Shown: positions 54,305 to 63,822, counted from the first letter of the stretch. The stretch: 64,000 nt of DNA from CAYGSN01 sp964352675 (GCA_964352675.1 CAYGSN010000004.1:1-64000); one strand, 5' to 3'. Notes: generated from the sequence alone by a model not told the origin. Translations and numbers: made by a program.

Positions 54305-55294
54305 ATGACTATGAGCATCGCCATCACAGGAGGAGCAGGTTTTATCGGCAGCGTTTTGACGCGCCGCCTGGTTGATGCGGGCGAAGACGTACGCATCCTT
54401 GATATTCAAGCCTCCAAAGCCTTCCCCGATCTGCGCCGCGATAGCGATGTCACCGATGAAGCAGCGATGATCCGTGACCTCGAAGGTGTAGATGTGATTT
54501 ACCATCTGGCCGCCGAGCACCGCGATGATGTGCAGCCCATCCAGAAATATTACGATGTGAATGTCGGCGGGGCGCAAAATGTTGTGGCTGCTGCCGAGGC
54601 GCACAATATCAACACGATTATTTTCACCAGCACAGTGGCCGTTTACGGGCTGGATGCCGGTGATCCGAAAACGGGATCAGTGGAAACAGATCCGGCCAAT
54701 CCGTTTAATGATTACGGCCAGTCAAAGCTGGACAGTGAGAAGGTCTTCGAAGCCTGGGCGGCGAAAGATCCGAGACGCAAGCTGGTCACGCTGCGTCTGG
54801 TCGCTACATTCGGGCCGGATAATCGCGGCAATATTTATACGCTGATGGATCAAATCGCGCGCGGGAAATTCGTGATGGTCGGCAGCGGGCGCAATCATAA
54901 ATCCATTGCCTATGTCGAAAATGTTGCAGCCTTTTTGCAGCATTGCATGAGCCTGCCGCCCGGACTTCACACTTATAATTATGCCGATAAACCGGACCTG
55001 AACATGCGTGAAATGGTGGCCGATATCCGCTCTGCGCTTGGACTGCCGGGGATGGGGCCACACGTGCCTTATGCGATTGGCCTGGCCGGCGGGATGACAT
55101 TTGACGTCGCCGCGAAGCTGACAGGGCGCACATTCCCCATTAGTAAAATCCGCGTGCAGAAATTCTGCGCCAATACGATTGTGAATGCGGATAAGGTTCA
55201 AGAGACAGGGTTTCAAGCGCCGTACAGTTTGAGCGAGGGGCTGAAGACCATGATCGAGGCGGAATTCCCGACCGTTCAAAAAAACGCTGCATAA
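54305..55294 (+). CDS. NAD-dependent sugar epimerase/dehydratase
   Basis: A 329-residue extended short-chain dehydrogenase. GGAGFIGS (near 8-15) binds NAD; TSTVAVYG and YGQSK (near 139-143) supply the catalytic Tyr and Lys. It probably epimerises or dehydrates a nucleotide sugar. It starts 7 bases after asnB and its stop overlaps the next start (TAATG), so asnB, this gene and the glycosyltransferase are co-transcribed. Confidence 0.88.
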   Translation: MTMSIAITGGAGFIGSVLTRRLVDAGEDVRILDIQASKAFPDLRRDSDVTDEAAMIRDLEGVDVIYHLAAEHRDDVQPIQKYYDVNVGGAQNVVAAAEAHNINTIIFTSTVAVYGLDAGDPKTGSVETDPANPFNDYGQSKLDSEKVFEAWAAKDPRRKLVTLRLVATFGPDNRGNIYTLMDQIARGKFVMVGSGRNHKSIAYVENVAAFLQHCMSLPPGLHTYNYADKPDLNMREMVADIRSALGLPGMGPHVPYAIGLAGGMTFDVAAKLTGRTFPISKIRVQKFCANTIVNADKVQETGFQAPYSLSEGLKTMIEAEFPTVQKNAA

Positions 55295-56415
55295 TGTGCA
55301 CGAAGCTTCTCTATATCATCAATCACATTGACTGGTTCTGGAGCCACCGCCTGCCGCTTGCCCAAGGCGCACAAAAAGACGGTTACGAGGTTTATGTTGC
55401 GGTTACAGACTCCACCAAAGATAAAAAACTGGCGCAGCAAAACTTTACCGGGCTGGAGCTTCCGCCGTCTGATCAAGGCTTTACACCCTTAACCATTTTA
55501 AAAACCATCTGGGCGATGCACAAGCTGATGGCAGAGCAAAAACCGGACATCGTCCATGCTATCACGCTGAAATACGCCTTTATGGCCGGGCTGGCCGCGC
55601 GCTCGCATCCGCATATCAAAATCGTACACACGATTGCCGGGCTGGGATATCTTTTTTCCGGCGAAGGCATGAAGCCAAAGATATTGCGCACACTCATCGG
55701 TCCTTTTTTAAAGCTGGCGCTTAAGGGCTGCAACACAGAGCTGATTTTTCAAAACCCGGATGATATGAGCTTGCTGATTTCACGCGAATTTGCCCGTAAA
55801 GAACAATGTCATCTGATCCGTGGTTCCGGCGTGGATGTGCAGCAATTTGCGCCAACAGAAGGCGCAGAAGAAACCCCGCCGCTTGTCGTCATGCCGACGC
55901 GCCTTGTGCATGATAAGGGCGTAGCCGTGTTCGTGGAGGCCGCACGCCTCTTAAAATCGCGCGGCGTTAATGCCCACTTCCAAATCGCCGGCGGCATCAC
56001 CACCAATAACCCGCTGGCGATTTCACAAAAAGACATGGAAGAAATGGTCGCCGATGGCGCGGCGCAGTGGCTGGGAAAAGTTTCTGACATGCCGGATCTG
56101 CTCGGCCGGGCCAGCCTTATTGCCTATCCATCTTATTACCGCGAGGGCATCCCCAAAGTTCTGCTGGAGGCCTGCGCCATGGGCAAGGCGATCATCACCA
56201 CGGATCATCCCGGATGCCGTGAAGCCGTGGCACATAATGATAATGGTCTTCTGGTCCCTATCAAAAATGCTGCGGCTCTTGCCGATGCCATTGCAGAGTT
56301 ACTGCAGGATAACCAGCGCCGCAACAAAATGGGCCGGCGCAGCCGTCAGCGCGCGGAAGCAGAATTTGATGTCAGGCTGATCGTTGAAAAAACGCTAGAG
56401 GTTTATAAAGATTAA
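55294..56415 (+). CDS. Glycosyltransferase, family 4-like
   Basis: A 373-residue GT-B glycosyltransferase. The donor-binding half contains EGIPKVLLEACAMGKAIITT (E-x7-E motif, near 285-305) and GCREAV; the N-terminal half has HAITLKYAFMAGLAAR. Family 4 enzymes retain the anomer and build polysaccharide or lipid-linked glycans. It ends the asnB-epimerase-GT trio and converges with the TPR gene, overlapping by 4 bases. Confidence 0.88.
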   Translation: MCTKLLYIINHIDWFWSHRLPLAQGAQKDGYEVYVAVTDSTKDKKLAQQNFTGLELPPSDQGFTPLTILKTIWAMHKLMAEQKPDIVHAITLKYAFMAGLAARSHPHIKIVHTIAGLGYLFSGEGMKPKILRTLIGPFLKLALKGCNTELIFQNPDDMSLLISREFARKEQCHLIRGSGVDVQQFAPTEGAEETPPLVVMPTRLVHDKGVAVFVEAARLLKSRGVNAHFQIAGGITTNNPLAISQKDMEEMVADGAAQWLGKVSDMPDLLGRASLIAYPSYYREGIPKVLLEACAMGKAIITTDHPGCREAVAHNDNGLLVPIKNAAALADAIAELLQDNQRRNKMGRRSRQRAEAEFDVRLIVEKTLEVYKD

Positions 56416-57113
56416 TTTCTGCGCGGATCGAAACGATTATTATCAGCATCAGAACCTGTGATACGTAGAGCCTGCATAACATAATAATAGTTTTCTTTTA
56501 TTGTTTCATCATCAGGATACGCTGCATACGCAATTTCTATATGCGATCTTGCCTTGTCAAATTTATCGCACATACAATAAATAGTAGCCAGATTAGCGTG
56601 TAAAAAAGGATCGCTTTTTTGATTCAGAGCCCGCTTTAAAATCTCTATGGCTTCATCGGTACGACCCAACCGCGCATAGCAATTTGCCGCATTCCCATAC
56701 ACATCAATATCATCATGCTCACAATCGGAAATTGATTCATAAATCCGCACACCGGACTCAAAATCCTCCATCAGAACCGCACTCATAATATACGCCGAAT
56801 AAGTAACGGATGCAGGGTCGATCGAGACAGCCGTTTCAAAATGTTTTCGAGCGTCTTCAGGACGATTTGAAAACATGAGAGTTTTTGCCAGATCATCATG
56901 GGCCTGCGCACTCATTGGCTCAATATCGACCCTTTTTTGTGCGTAAGAAAGGGCCTGATCCACACGCCCCAATCTCATAAATTGATATATTAACTCAGGA
57001 TAAGGCTCCATATCTCGCGGATTTTTTTTAATCTGACTTTCCAGATCCTGAATACGCTTTTCACGCCCAGGACCAGTCGCATTTTCTTCCCATTGCTCAT
57101 AAATATCTGACAT
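56412..57113 (-). CDS. Tetratricopeptide-repeat protein
   Basis: A 233-residue soluble protein with about five TPR units (from about residue 35 to 205), visible from repeated A/Y/A-type helix spacing such as DQALSYAQKRVDIEP, DARKHFETAVSIDP and DEAIEILKRALNQK. TPRs mediate protein contacts; the partner is unknown. Its ribosome site AGAGG (57124-57120) is buried in a perfect 11-bp hairpin, suggesting translational control. Confidence 0.78.
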   Translation of the reverse strand: MSDIYEQWEENATGPGREKRIQDLESQIKKNPRDMEPYPELIYQFMRLGRVDQALSYAQKRVDIEPMSAQAHDDLAKTLMFSNRPEDARKHFETAVSIDPASVTYSAYIMSAVLMEDFESGVRIYESISDCEHDDIDVYGNAANCYARLGRTDEAIEILKRALNQKSDPFLHANLATIYCMCDKFDKARSHIEIAYAAYPDDETIKENYYYVMQALRITGSDADNNRFDPRRN

Positions 57114-57116
57114 ATA

Positions 57117-57142
57117 AAACCTCTGTATTTTTACAGAGGTTT
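57117..57142 (-). promoter_or_regulatory. Hairpin sequestering the TPR ribosome site
   Basis: AAACCTCTGTA and TACAGAGGTTT (perfect 11 bp, 4-base loop) lie 3 bases before the ATG. The 3' arm carries AGAGG, 6 bases from the start. It could equally end transcription from the upstream DsbD-like gene, since TTTTAT follows the stem. Confidence 0.7.
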
Positions 57143-57197
57143 ACAGCAAGTTATTAAATATGTCAATTTTTTATTGGTAAAATAAAGTCAACAAGCC

Positions 57198-58025
57198 CTA
57201 GAATGTGAACTGCTTCTCAACCGCATCCAGGCCCGCTTTGACCAGCACGTGGATTGGCCCACCCTGAAACTCTGCTGCCACATCCTGCGTCTTGGGAATT
57301 TTCACCGTTGCCTGGCGCTTATCGTTTTCATCAATCGTAACGTGCGGCAGTGCCGTCAAGCCTGCATCCCCGGCCGTCACAAAAACATCAAAGCTCTCAA
57401 ACCCGCCTTGAGAAAACACCCGCAGGACCATGCCATCCGGGCCGCTGACGATCGTATTGATTTTTAATCCGGGCAAATCCTCCGGAGATGGCAAACGCCG
57501 CTTTGCCAATTCGATCTGCGCCCTGTTTTCGTGGGCCTGTTCTTCATCCAGATCAGCCGGCGCAGCCGATAACACGAAAGTCTGCGGAATACAGATATCC
57601 TTGCAGACCATGATATCCAGCTTCAATGCGATTTTGCTGGCCAGGCCGTTATCGGGAACCTTGATCTTTAAAGGCAGGGCCGCACGGCTCTTGTAACCAA
57701 AGGTCTGGAATCCAGACTCATCAAAACGATGTGGCACAGGCCAGAACACCGTGACTTCACCAATATTTTCAGACCCACTCCAGTCAAAGCGCGGGGGCAA
57801 TCCGGCATCACCCGGCACACGCCAGTATGTGTGCCAGCCTTTGGTCAATTCCATCTCGAGAACAGCCTCAACCTCACCCTGCACGGCTGGGGCAGAAAGC
57901 AACCGTGCACGCACATAATCCGTACGTTCCCAGTCTTGTCCGGCCTGCGCCCCTCCGGACACAGCCAATACCAATGCGAATAAGACGCACACCGCTATTT
58001 TTGAGACAAAAGTCATAATCTTCAC
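57198..58025 (-). CDS. Periplasmic DsbD N-domain-like protein
   Basis: A 275-residue secreted protein. The signal peptide runs to about residue 28 (VSGGAQA). The core matches the DsbD/ScsB N-terminal domain: GWHTYWRVPGDAG near 62-74 and the redox CxxxC in VCKDICIP near 140-147. No membrane or thioredoxin part follows, so it is a stand-alone electron acceptor or interaction domain. GTG start at 58025 with GGAG 7 bases upstream. Divergent from yqgE. Confidence 0.8.
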   Translation of the reverse strand: MKIMTFVSKIAVCVLFALVLAVSGGAQAGQDWERTDYVRARLLSAPAVQGEVEAVLEMELTKGWHTYWRVPGDAGLPPRFDWSGSENIGEVTVFWPVPHRFDESGFQTFGYKSRAALPLKIKVPDNGLASKIALKLDIMVCKDICIPQTFVLSAAPADLDEEQAHENRAQIELAKRRLPSPEDLPGLKINTIVSGPDGMVLRVFSQGGFESFDVFVTAGDAGLTALPHVTIDENDKRQATVKIPKTQDVAAEFQGGPIHVLVKAGLDAVEKQFTF

Positions 58026-58082
58026 AATACCGCTCCTCTTGATTTATTCCTTCATTATAAAGCACAATGTGAGGGAAATACC

Positions 58083-58685
58083 ATGAGCGATAAAAAGAAA
58101 ACGACAAACGGCGGCAAAGACGCCTATTTGACAGGAAAGCTGCTTCTGGCAATGCCGGCCATGGGCGATCCGCGCTTTCACCGTGCCGTTATTTTTATGT
58201 GCGCTCATAGCGAAGACGGCGCGATGGGGCTGGTCATCAATCACGGATTGCCTGGCGTGGAGTTGGAACAGCTTTTGGAGCAACTCGGCATGACGTCGGA
58301 TATTCAGATTGATTTAAAACAGCTGTCCTTGCCCTTGCTGGCGGGTGGCCCTGTGGATTCGGTGCGCGGGTTCCTGCTGCATAGCGGAGAGTTTAGCCAG
58401 GCCGATACAGTTAAAATCAACGAGTTCTATAGCATCACCGGAACGATTGAAGCCCTGCGGGATGTCGCGCGCGGCAACGGGCCCGAAAATGTTTTGTTTA
58501 TTCTTGGTTATGCCGGATGGGGGCCAGGACAATTGGAGCATGAACTGCAGGACAATGCGTGGCTGGTTACCGAGCCGGATTCAAAAATCATTTTCGGCAT
58601 ACCCAATGACGAAAAATGGGAAAAGGCCGTGCAGAAACTCGGCTTTGAGCCGGGCATGCTTTCCGGCGCGGCTGGACACGCTTAG
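58083..58685 (+). CDS. yqgE: YqgE/AlgH-family protein
   Basis: A 200-residue protein of the UPF0301 family. LTGKLLLAMPAMGDPRFHRAVIFMCAHSEDGAMGLVINH, read in its parts near 15-55, and GGPVDSVRGFLLH near 88-100 are diagnostic. GYAGWGPGQLEHEL follows near 140. AlgH affects alginate in Pseudomonas; the general role is unsettled. GAGGGAAA lies upstream of the ATG. Confidence 0.93.
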   Translation: MSDKKKTTNGGKDAYLTGKLLLAMPAMGDPRFHRAVIFMCAHSEDGAMGLVINHGLPGVELEQLLEQLGMTSDIQIDLKQLSLPLLAGGPVDSVRGFLLHSGEFSQADTVKINEFYSITGTIEALRDVARGNGPENVLFILGYAGWGPGQLEHELQDNAWLVTEPDSKIIFGIPNDEKWEKAVQKLGFEPGMLSGAAGHA

Positions 58686-58782
58686 AAGAAATAAACCCCT
58701 TTGGTGAATACGGTTTTCAATGTATCCTATTGCTCAGATGCATTTCTTGTATCTGTCTATCATGCACAAAAAGGAAGTAACG

Positions 58783-59157
58783 ATGGCCGCACCAGAAAAC
58801 AATACCGGTTTAAAACGTATTTACAACGCTTTCTTTTTTTCCATGCACGGATTCAAGGCATGCTTCCGCACCGAAGAAGCCTTCCGCCAGGAAGTCTATC
58901 TGGCGCTAGTCATGATCCCGCTCAGTTTTTTTCTCAGCGACACTGTGATTGAAAATGTATTGTTGTTGGGTGTTATCGCTCTTGTCCTGATCGTTGAAAT
59001 TCTTAACACCGCAGTCGAGCGCGCGATTGACCGCATATCATTTGAAAAACACGAACTCTCTAAAGAAGCCAAAGACATGGGATCCGCCGCAGTATTCATT
59101 GCCCTTGTGCTGGCCGGCGTTGTCTGGGCGATGATATTGCTGCCGAAAATTCTTTAG
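58783..59157 (+). CDS. dgkA: Diacylglycerol kinase
   Basis: A 124-residue integral membrane kinase that recycles diacylglycerol to phosphatidic acid. Three membrane segments (about 43-53, 58-78, 101-120) and the signature VEILNTAVERAIDRIS are complete. The ATG at 58783 has AAAGGAAG upstream; the longer frame from 58720 is rejected. It follows yqgE and converges with the M16 gene. Confidence 0.93.
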   Translation: MAAPENNTGLKRIYNAFFFSMHGFKACFRTEEAFRQEVYLALVMIPLSFFLSDTVIENVLLLGVIALVLIVEILNTAVERAIDRISFEKHELSKEAKDMGSAAVFIALVLAGVVWAMILLPKIL

Positions 59158-59167
59158 GCCGTATTAT

Positions 59168-60430
59168 TTAAGCAGCCAGACGCTCCGAAATTTTCTCGTA
59201 AGACTCCATTTTCGAAAGCGGTCCCAGAGCCGCAACAGTCGGCTTGCCGCGGAAAATCTTTTGCGCAACATTTAGAATTTTTTGTACATCTATCGCATCA
59301 ATCTTTTGTACCATTGCCTGTACATCCAAAACTTTGTCCCGGAATATCAGATGCTTGGCTTGCTGATCCGCACGGCTCATCATTGATTCCCGGCCCATCA
59401 ACATATTGGATCTCAACTGCGCCTTGGCACGTTCAATTTCCTGCTCATTTACCTCGCGCGTGATTTTCAAAACCTCATCACACACCACGGGAATGAGCTC
59501 TGGCAAATCATTCGGCCCTGTTCCTGCATAGATGCCAAACTGCCCATCATCTGCATAGCCGGAATGATATGAGAATACGGAATAGACCAGCCCACGCTTT
59601 TCCCGCACCTCCTGGAACAGGCGCGAAGACATGCCGCCGCCCAGAATGGTGGATAGCGCCTGCGCGGTATAATAATCCTCATCCAGACGCGAAATCCCCT
59701 GAAACCCAATAACAACATGGCTTTGTTCCAGATCTTTCTGCAGCCGATCCTCCCCACCTTTATAATTCGCCGCTTTTCTGCGCGCAGCATTCTGAGCAGG
59801 AAAAGCAAGAAAGACTTCGTGCGCCTTTGCTACAAATTCATCATGATCGACATTTCCAGCCGCAGAGATCACTGTGTTTTCAGGAGAATAAAACTCGCTG
59901 ACATAGTTCATCAAAGTCTCACGCTCCATGTTTTGAATAATGTCAGCCCGGCCCAAAATCGGTGCGCCGAAAGCCTGATCGGGATAAGCGACTTCGTAAT
60001 AATTGTCGAACACCAGATCATCCGGCGTGTCGTGGCACATGCCAATTTCCTGCAGGATCACATGGCGCTCGCGCTCCACCTCCTCTTTCGGCATAACGGA
60101 GTTCTGGTACATATCGGCCAGAACCTCTAGCCCCAGCGCAGTATCTTCCTTAAGCAAATGGATGTGATAGCTGGTCAGCTCGCGGCTGGTATAAGCATTC
60201 ATGCTGCCGCCTACATTCTCAATCACTTCAGCAATCTGCGGGGCGCTGCGGGTTTTCGTCCCTTTGAACAACATATGCTCCACCATATGCGCCGCCCCAT
60301 TATGCGACAGGTTTTCATTGCGCGTTCCTACGCCAACCCAGATGCCGATCGCGGCCGTATCCACCGAGGGCACATGATCGGTAATCACGCGCAAACCATT
60401 ATCGAGGATTGTGATTTTTATGTCTGACAT
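59168..60430 (-). CDS. M16-family zinc metallopeptidase
   Basis: A 420-residue pitrilysin-family peptidase close to mitochondrial processing peptidase beta. The inverted zinc motif HMVEH (in AHMVEHMLFKG, near 52-56) is intact and the second-domain RGLVYSVFSYHSG segment is present. It probably degrades peptides or processes envelope proteins. The ATG at 60430 follows thrC by 4 bases, with GGAG 10 bases upstream inside the thrC end; the longer frame is rejected. thrC-M16 pairing is common in alphaproteobacteria. Confidence 0.92.
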   Translation of the reverse strand: MSDIKITILDNGLRVITDHVPSVDTAAIGIWVGVGTRNENLSHNGAAHMVEHMLFKGTKTRSAPQIAEVIENVGGSMNAYTSRELTSYHIHLLKEDTALGLEVLADMYQNSVMPKEEVERERHVILQEIGMCHDTPDDLVFDNYYEVAYPDQAFGAPILGRADIIQNMERETLMNYVSEFYSPENTVISAAGNVDHDEFVAKAHEVFLAFPAQNAARRKAANYKGGEDRLQKDLEQSHVVIGFQGISRLDEDYYTAQALSTILGGGMSSRLFQEVREKRGLVYSVFSYHSGYADDGQFGIYAGTGPNDLPELIPVVCDEVLKITREVNEQEIERAKAQLRSNMLMGRESMMSRADQQAKHLIFRDKVLDVQAMVQKIDAIDVQKILNVAQKIFRGKPTVAALGPLSKMESYEKISERLAA

Positions 60431-60434
60431 TGCT

Positions 60435-61826
60435 TTATCTCTCCAAAATATAGGCGCGTATGGCGCTTTGAACCGCTTGTAAATCATTGGGTAAAATATC
60501 GAACTGCTCTTTGCGTTCCATCAAATCGCCTAAATGATCCGGCAGGGCCGGACGCTGGCCGATGGCTTTTTCGACCGCATCGGGAAATTTCGCCGGGTGA
60601 GCCGTGGCCAGCGTAATAACCGTGCCGTGCCCGCCTTCGGATTCAAGCTGGCGCGCTGCATGCATCCCCACCGCGCTGTGTGGATCGAGGGTGTACTGGT
60701 TTTCCTCGTAAACCGCCTTGATTGTCGCCAACGTTTCTTCTTCGGAACTTCTAAATGCCTTAAACCACTTTTTTGCATTATGTAAAATTAAAGGTGGGGT
60801 AGTAGCAATTCGATTGTTTGAAAATTCCTGCATAAACCCCTTCAGCGCCTCCGCATCTCTTCCCAGCGCATCGAACAGATAGCGCTCGAAATTGCTGGAG
60901 ATCTGGATGTCCATGGACGGGCTCATGGTCGGCTGAACCTCTGCCGTGCGCATCTCACCGGTTTCAAGAAACCGCGTCAGAATATCATTGCGGTTCGTGG
61001 CAATCGCGAGCGTTTTGATCGGTAGTCCCATCTGCCGCGCGCAATAGGCGGCAAACACATTTCCGAAATTTCCGGTCGGCACAACAAAGGACACATCGCC
61101 ATCCACCTGCAGCACCGCATGCACGTAATAGACAATCTGCGCCATGATGCGCGCCCAGTTAATCGAATTCACCGCCGATAAATTCATCTCTGTGCGGAAC
61201 GGCGCATCATTAAACATCGCCTTGACCAGATTTTGGCAATCATCAAACGTGCCATCGAGCGCAATATTATGCACGTTGGGCGCATCCACCGTGGTCATCT
61301 GCCGGCGCTGTACGTCCGATACGCGCCCCTTCGGATGCAGGATAAAAATTTCTACCCGGTCCGAATGGCGGCAACCCTCAATCGCCGCCGAGCCCGTATC
61401 GCCGGAAGTCGCGCCGATGATCGTCACACGCTCATCACGTTTGGTTAGAACATGATCAAATAACCGCCCGAGAAGTTGCAGCGCCACATCCTTGAACGCC
61501 AGCGTCGGGCCGTGGAACTGCTCCATCACATAAAGGTCATTCGAGAGCTTATGCAGCGGCAGCGGCGGATCATGGCGGAAAATATCCGGCCCGTATGCCT
61601 CCTCTAAAATCGTACGAAACGCATCGCGCTCAATGCATCCTTCCACGAAGGGAAACATCACCGCCTCGGCCACATCAATATAGGATTTGCCCCTCAGCGC
61701 CGCCAGATCAAGCGCTGGCCAGCTTTCAGGTACATACAACCCGCCATCAGGCGCCAGCCCGGCCAACAAGACCTGCTCAAATGTTTGGGGGTTACCCCCG
61801 CCGCGCGTGGAAATATAGTTGATCAT
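60435..61826 (-). CDS. thrC: Threonine synthase
   Basis: A 463-residue PLP enzyme that makes threonine from O-phosphohomoserine. The N-terminus YISTRGGGNPQTFEQVLLAGLA and the PLP-binding Lys in FHGPTLAFKDVALQ (near 108-115) are typical, as is GATSGDTGSAAIEG near 148. Length fits the larger class. AGAGAG lies before the ATG. It is followed by the M16 gene. Confidence 0.95.
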   Translation of the reverse strand: MINYISTRGGGNPQTFEQVLLAGLAPDGGLYVPESWPALDLAALRGKSYIDVAEAVMFPFVEGCIERDAFRTILEEAYGPDIFRHDPPLPLHKLSNDLYVMEQFHGPTLAFKDVALQLLGRLFDHVLTKRDERVTIIGATSGDTGSAAIEGCRHSDRVEIFILHPKGRVSDVQRRQMTTVDAPNVHNIALDGTFDDCQNLVKAMFNDAPFRTEMNLSAVNSINWARIMAQIVYYVHAVLQVDGDVSFVVPTGNFGNVFAAYCARQMGLPIKTLAIATNRNDILTRFLETGEMRTAEVQPTMSPSMDIQISSNFERYLFDALGRDAEALKGFMQEFSNNRIATTPPLILHNAKKWFKAFRSSEEETLATIKAVYEENQYTLDPHSAVGMHAARQLESEGGHGTVITLATAHPAKFPDAVEKAIGQRPALPDHLGDLMERKEQFDILPNDLQAVQSAIRAYILER

Positions 61827-61947
61827 ACCGCTCTCTTTTTAAAGCTCCACAAGCTTTATAGCGCATTCTTTACAAAATCTTAAGCTTATTTTCGTATGAT
61901 AAGCGGATAAAAAACTTAAAAAAACAAGGCAATAGAGGGTAATAGGC

Positions 61948-63240
61948 ATGACAGAGGCGGCAACTCCAGCGCCTGAAGTGGTTTCTGCGGAACAAGCGCG
62001 GGACCTTTACCGTGTTGGTGTTTTATCCTCTCTCAATCTCGATCGCTCCCCAGATTTAAAGGGGTTTAGAAGCCCTGATGGAACGGGCATTGGAGATTCT
62101 TCCTACGATCCTGAACACCAGACATACCAGCTAAGCTTTCGCGTGCCAGGTAAAGAAGATGAACATTGGCGCCAATGTAATGTTGGCGAGGTTGATCCCG
62201 CGACCGGCAATGTAAAAATTGATCCGCGCGGCGTCTTGTATGAACGGTGTGAAAAGGATGGCACTCTTTACATAGGTGAAAATGGCCCAGAACGCATTGC
62301 CATTCGGATTGGATCCCGCAATACGCCCGGTGATCTCGCGGATGCAAGAGGTATTGTTGCTGGCGATAGAGATGTTCTTGATAAAGTATTCAAAGAGGGG
62401 AAAAGCTTTGGTGAGCATGTTGCCGCTTATATCTCTGCAAGCGCGGAAACAAGGGATGGCAATCAAGGTAAAATTATTGTTGGTGCACATTCGATGGGTG
62501 AAAACAGTGCAATTACGACTGCTGCTGCTATCAATGAACAACTTGGGCGCTCTCCTGATAATCAAGTTAACAGAGTTATTGCAGCGCCGCTTGGGCCTGG
62601 CCAAGCCTTAAAAGAGGGAGCAAGATTTATTGCAGAATCTCAAGGGGCTGAAGCTACGCCAGAGCGTATGCAAGCTATCATGGATACAATCGCAGACGAT
62701 ACGGTGATGACACGACCGAAAGTCTGGACGATCATTTCCGAACTTCATGTTGGACCAGAAGGGTATGAAGGCGGAAATGATATGTATGGACAGCAGCTGA
62801 GCTACAGTCCAACAAACTACCGCAGTTTAATTTTAGGGGATGAGGATGATTTATTTCTTACATCTGATGAATTCAAAAACCTGAATGTTCTAAGCCACAA
62901 TACACAAGCCATGGTGAATGGTATGCTTGCGCATGGATTGCAAGACGCTCTAGAGCCTCGGGAAATTTTTAATGCAACGCATAAACCAAAAGGCTGGACC
63001 AGAGATCAATCCCTTGCTTACACGGATGAATTTAATACAGAAGTCACAAAAGCAATGGATTTGAAAAACATCTTCACCATGGTTGTGCAATTGGTTGAGG
63101 ATGTCGTGGATTGGCTCAAAGGTACAGATCCCGAAGAAACCGCACGCCGCAGTTTTGAAGATCACGAAATACCAGAAGACCCATCCAGAAATGTTGTCGC
63201 CAGCATTGGAAACAACAATGTCTTGAACCCGGCAGCCTAA
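61948..63240 (+). CDS. Lipase-like alpha/beta-hydrolase orphan, 430 aa
   Basis: No close family was recognised. A nucleophile elbow is visible in IIVGAHSMGEN, with Ser182 in an A-H-S-M-G context, and upstream IAIRIGSRNTPGDLADARG resembles the oxyanion/strand region of class-3-like lipases (DUF2974 type). Asp298/300/301 and His317 are candidate partners. There is no signal peptide. The C-terminal 60 residues are acidic and contain a Trp/Val-rich segment (VVQLVEDVVDWLKG). AGAGGG lies upstream of the ATG. It is divergent from thrC and its 3' end overlaps pdxT by 4 bases. Possible roles include phospholipase, thioesterase or toxic effector; none is shown. Confidence 0.6.
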   Translation: MTEAATPAPEVVSAEQARDLYRVGVLSSLNLDRSPDLKGFRSPDGTGIGDSSYDPEHQTYQLSFRVPGKEDEHWRQCNVGEVDPATGNVKIDPRGVLYERCEKDGTLYIGENGPERIAIRIGSRNTPGDLADARGIVAGDRDVLDKVFKEGKSFGEHVAAYISASAETRDGNQGKIIVGAHSMGENSAITTAAAINEQLGRSPDNQVNRVIAAPLGPGQALKEGARFIAESQGAEATPERMQAIMDTIADDTVMTRPKVWTIISELHVGPEGYEGGNDMYGQQLSYSPTNYRSLILGDEDDLFLTSDEFKNLNVLSHNTQAMVNGMLAHGLQDALEPREIFNATHKPKGWTRDQSLAYTDEFNTEVTKAMDLKNIFTMVVQLVEDVVDWLKGTDPEETARRSFEDHEIPEDPSRNVVASIGNNNVLNPAA

Positions 63241-63818
63241 GCTGCTCTTTTCTTGAAATCTTTGAGCATTTCGATAAACGCCACATGCATCGGCGAGGGG
63301 AAATCGAGCGTAAGCTCTGGATGAAAGGTCGTGGCCATATAATGCCCACGCGAAACCCAGGCGGGTGTGTTTTCATGGCTGGCGTGAACCGTAACACTGC
63401 CATCAACGGCGCGGATTTTTGGCGCGCGAATGAACGACACCGGATAATCCTCCACCGCGCTGTGATGACTATCGATCTGTACACCATAAGCATTACGCTC
63501 GACCGTCATCGGCAGAAGGGCGAAGGATTTTTGCGCCGGACTGGTCACCGTTTCGGCCATTAAAATACAGCCTGCACACACGCCCCAGACCGGCTTGGCC
63601 GCAAACTGTTTGCTAAGCACATCCCATAAATCAAAGCGTTCAATGAGTTTGAGCATCGTCGTGCTTTCCCCGCCAGGCAGGATGAAGGCATCAACTTCAG
63701 CAAATTGTTCAGGAGTCTTAACCGCACGGAATTCCGCACCTGCTGCTTCAATATGCGGCCTGTGCGGATTGACTGCGCCCTGTAATGCCAATATACCGAT
63801 TGAGATATTTGAAGTCAT
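63237..63818 (-). CDS. pdxT: Pyridoxal 5'-phosphate synthase glutaminase subunit
   Basis: A 193-residue glutamine amidotransferase that supplies ammonia to PdxS for vitamin B6 synthesis. IGILALQGAV, LPGGESTTM (near 48-56), the nucleophile Cys in VWGVCAGCILMA (near 82) and the His-Glu pair in TTFHPELT (near 171) are all present. PdxS is not in the window. It starts 4 bases after the stop of the membrane gene that is cut by the window end. Confidence 0.93.
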   Translation of the reverse strand: MTSNISIGILALQGAVNPHRPHIEAAGAEFRAVKTPEQFAEVDAFILPGGESTTMLKLIERFDLWDVLSKQFAAKPVWGVCAGCILMAETVTSPAQKSFALLPMTVERNAYGVQIDSHHSAVEDYPVSFIRAPKIRAVDGSVTVHASHENTPAWVSRGHYMATTFHPELTLDFPSPMHVAFIEMLKDFKKRAA

Positions 63819-63822
63819 TTTT

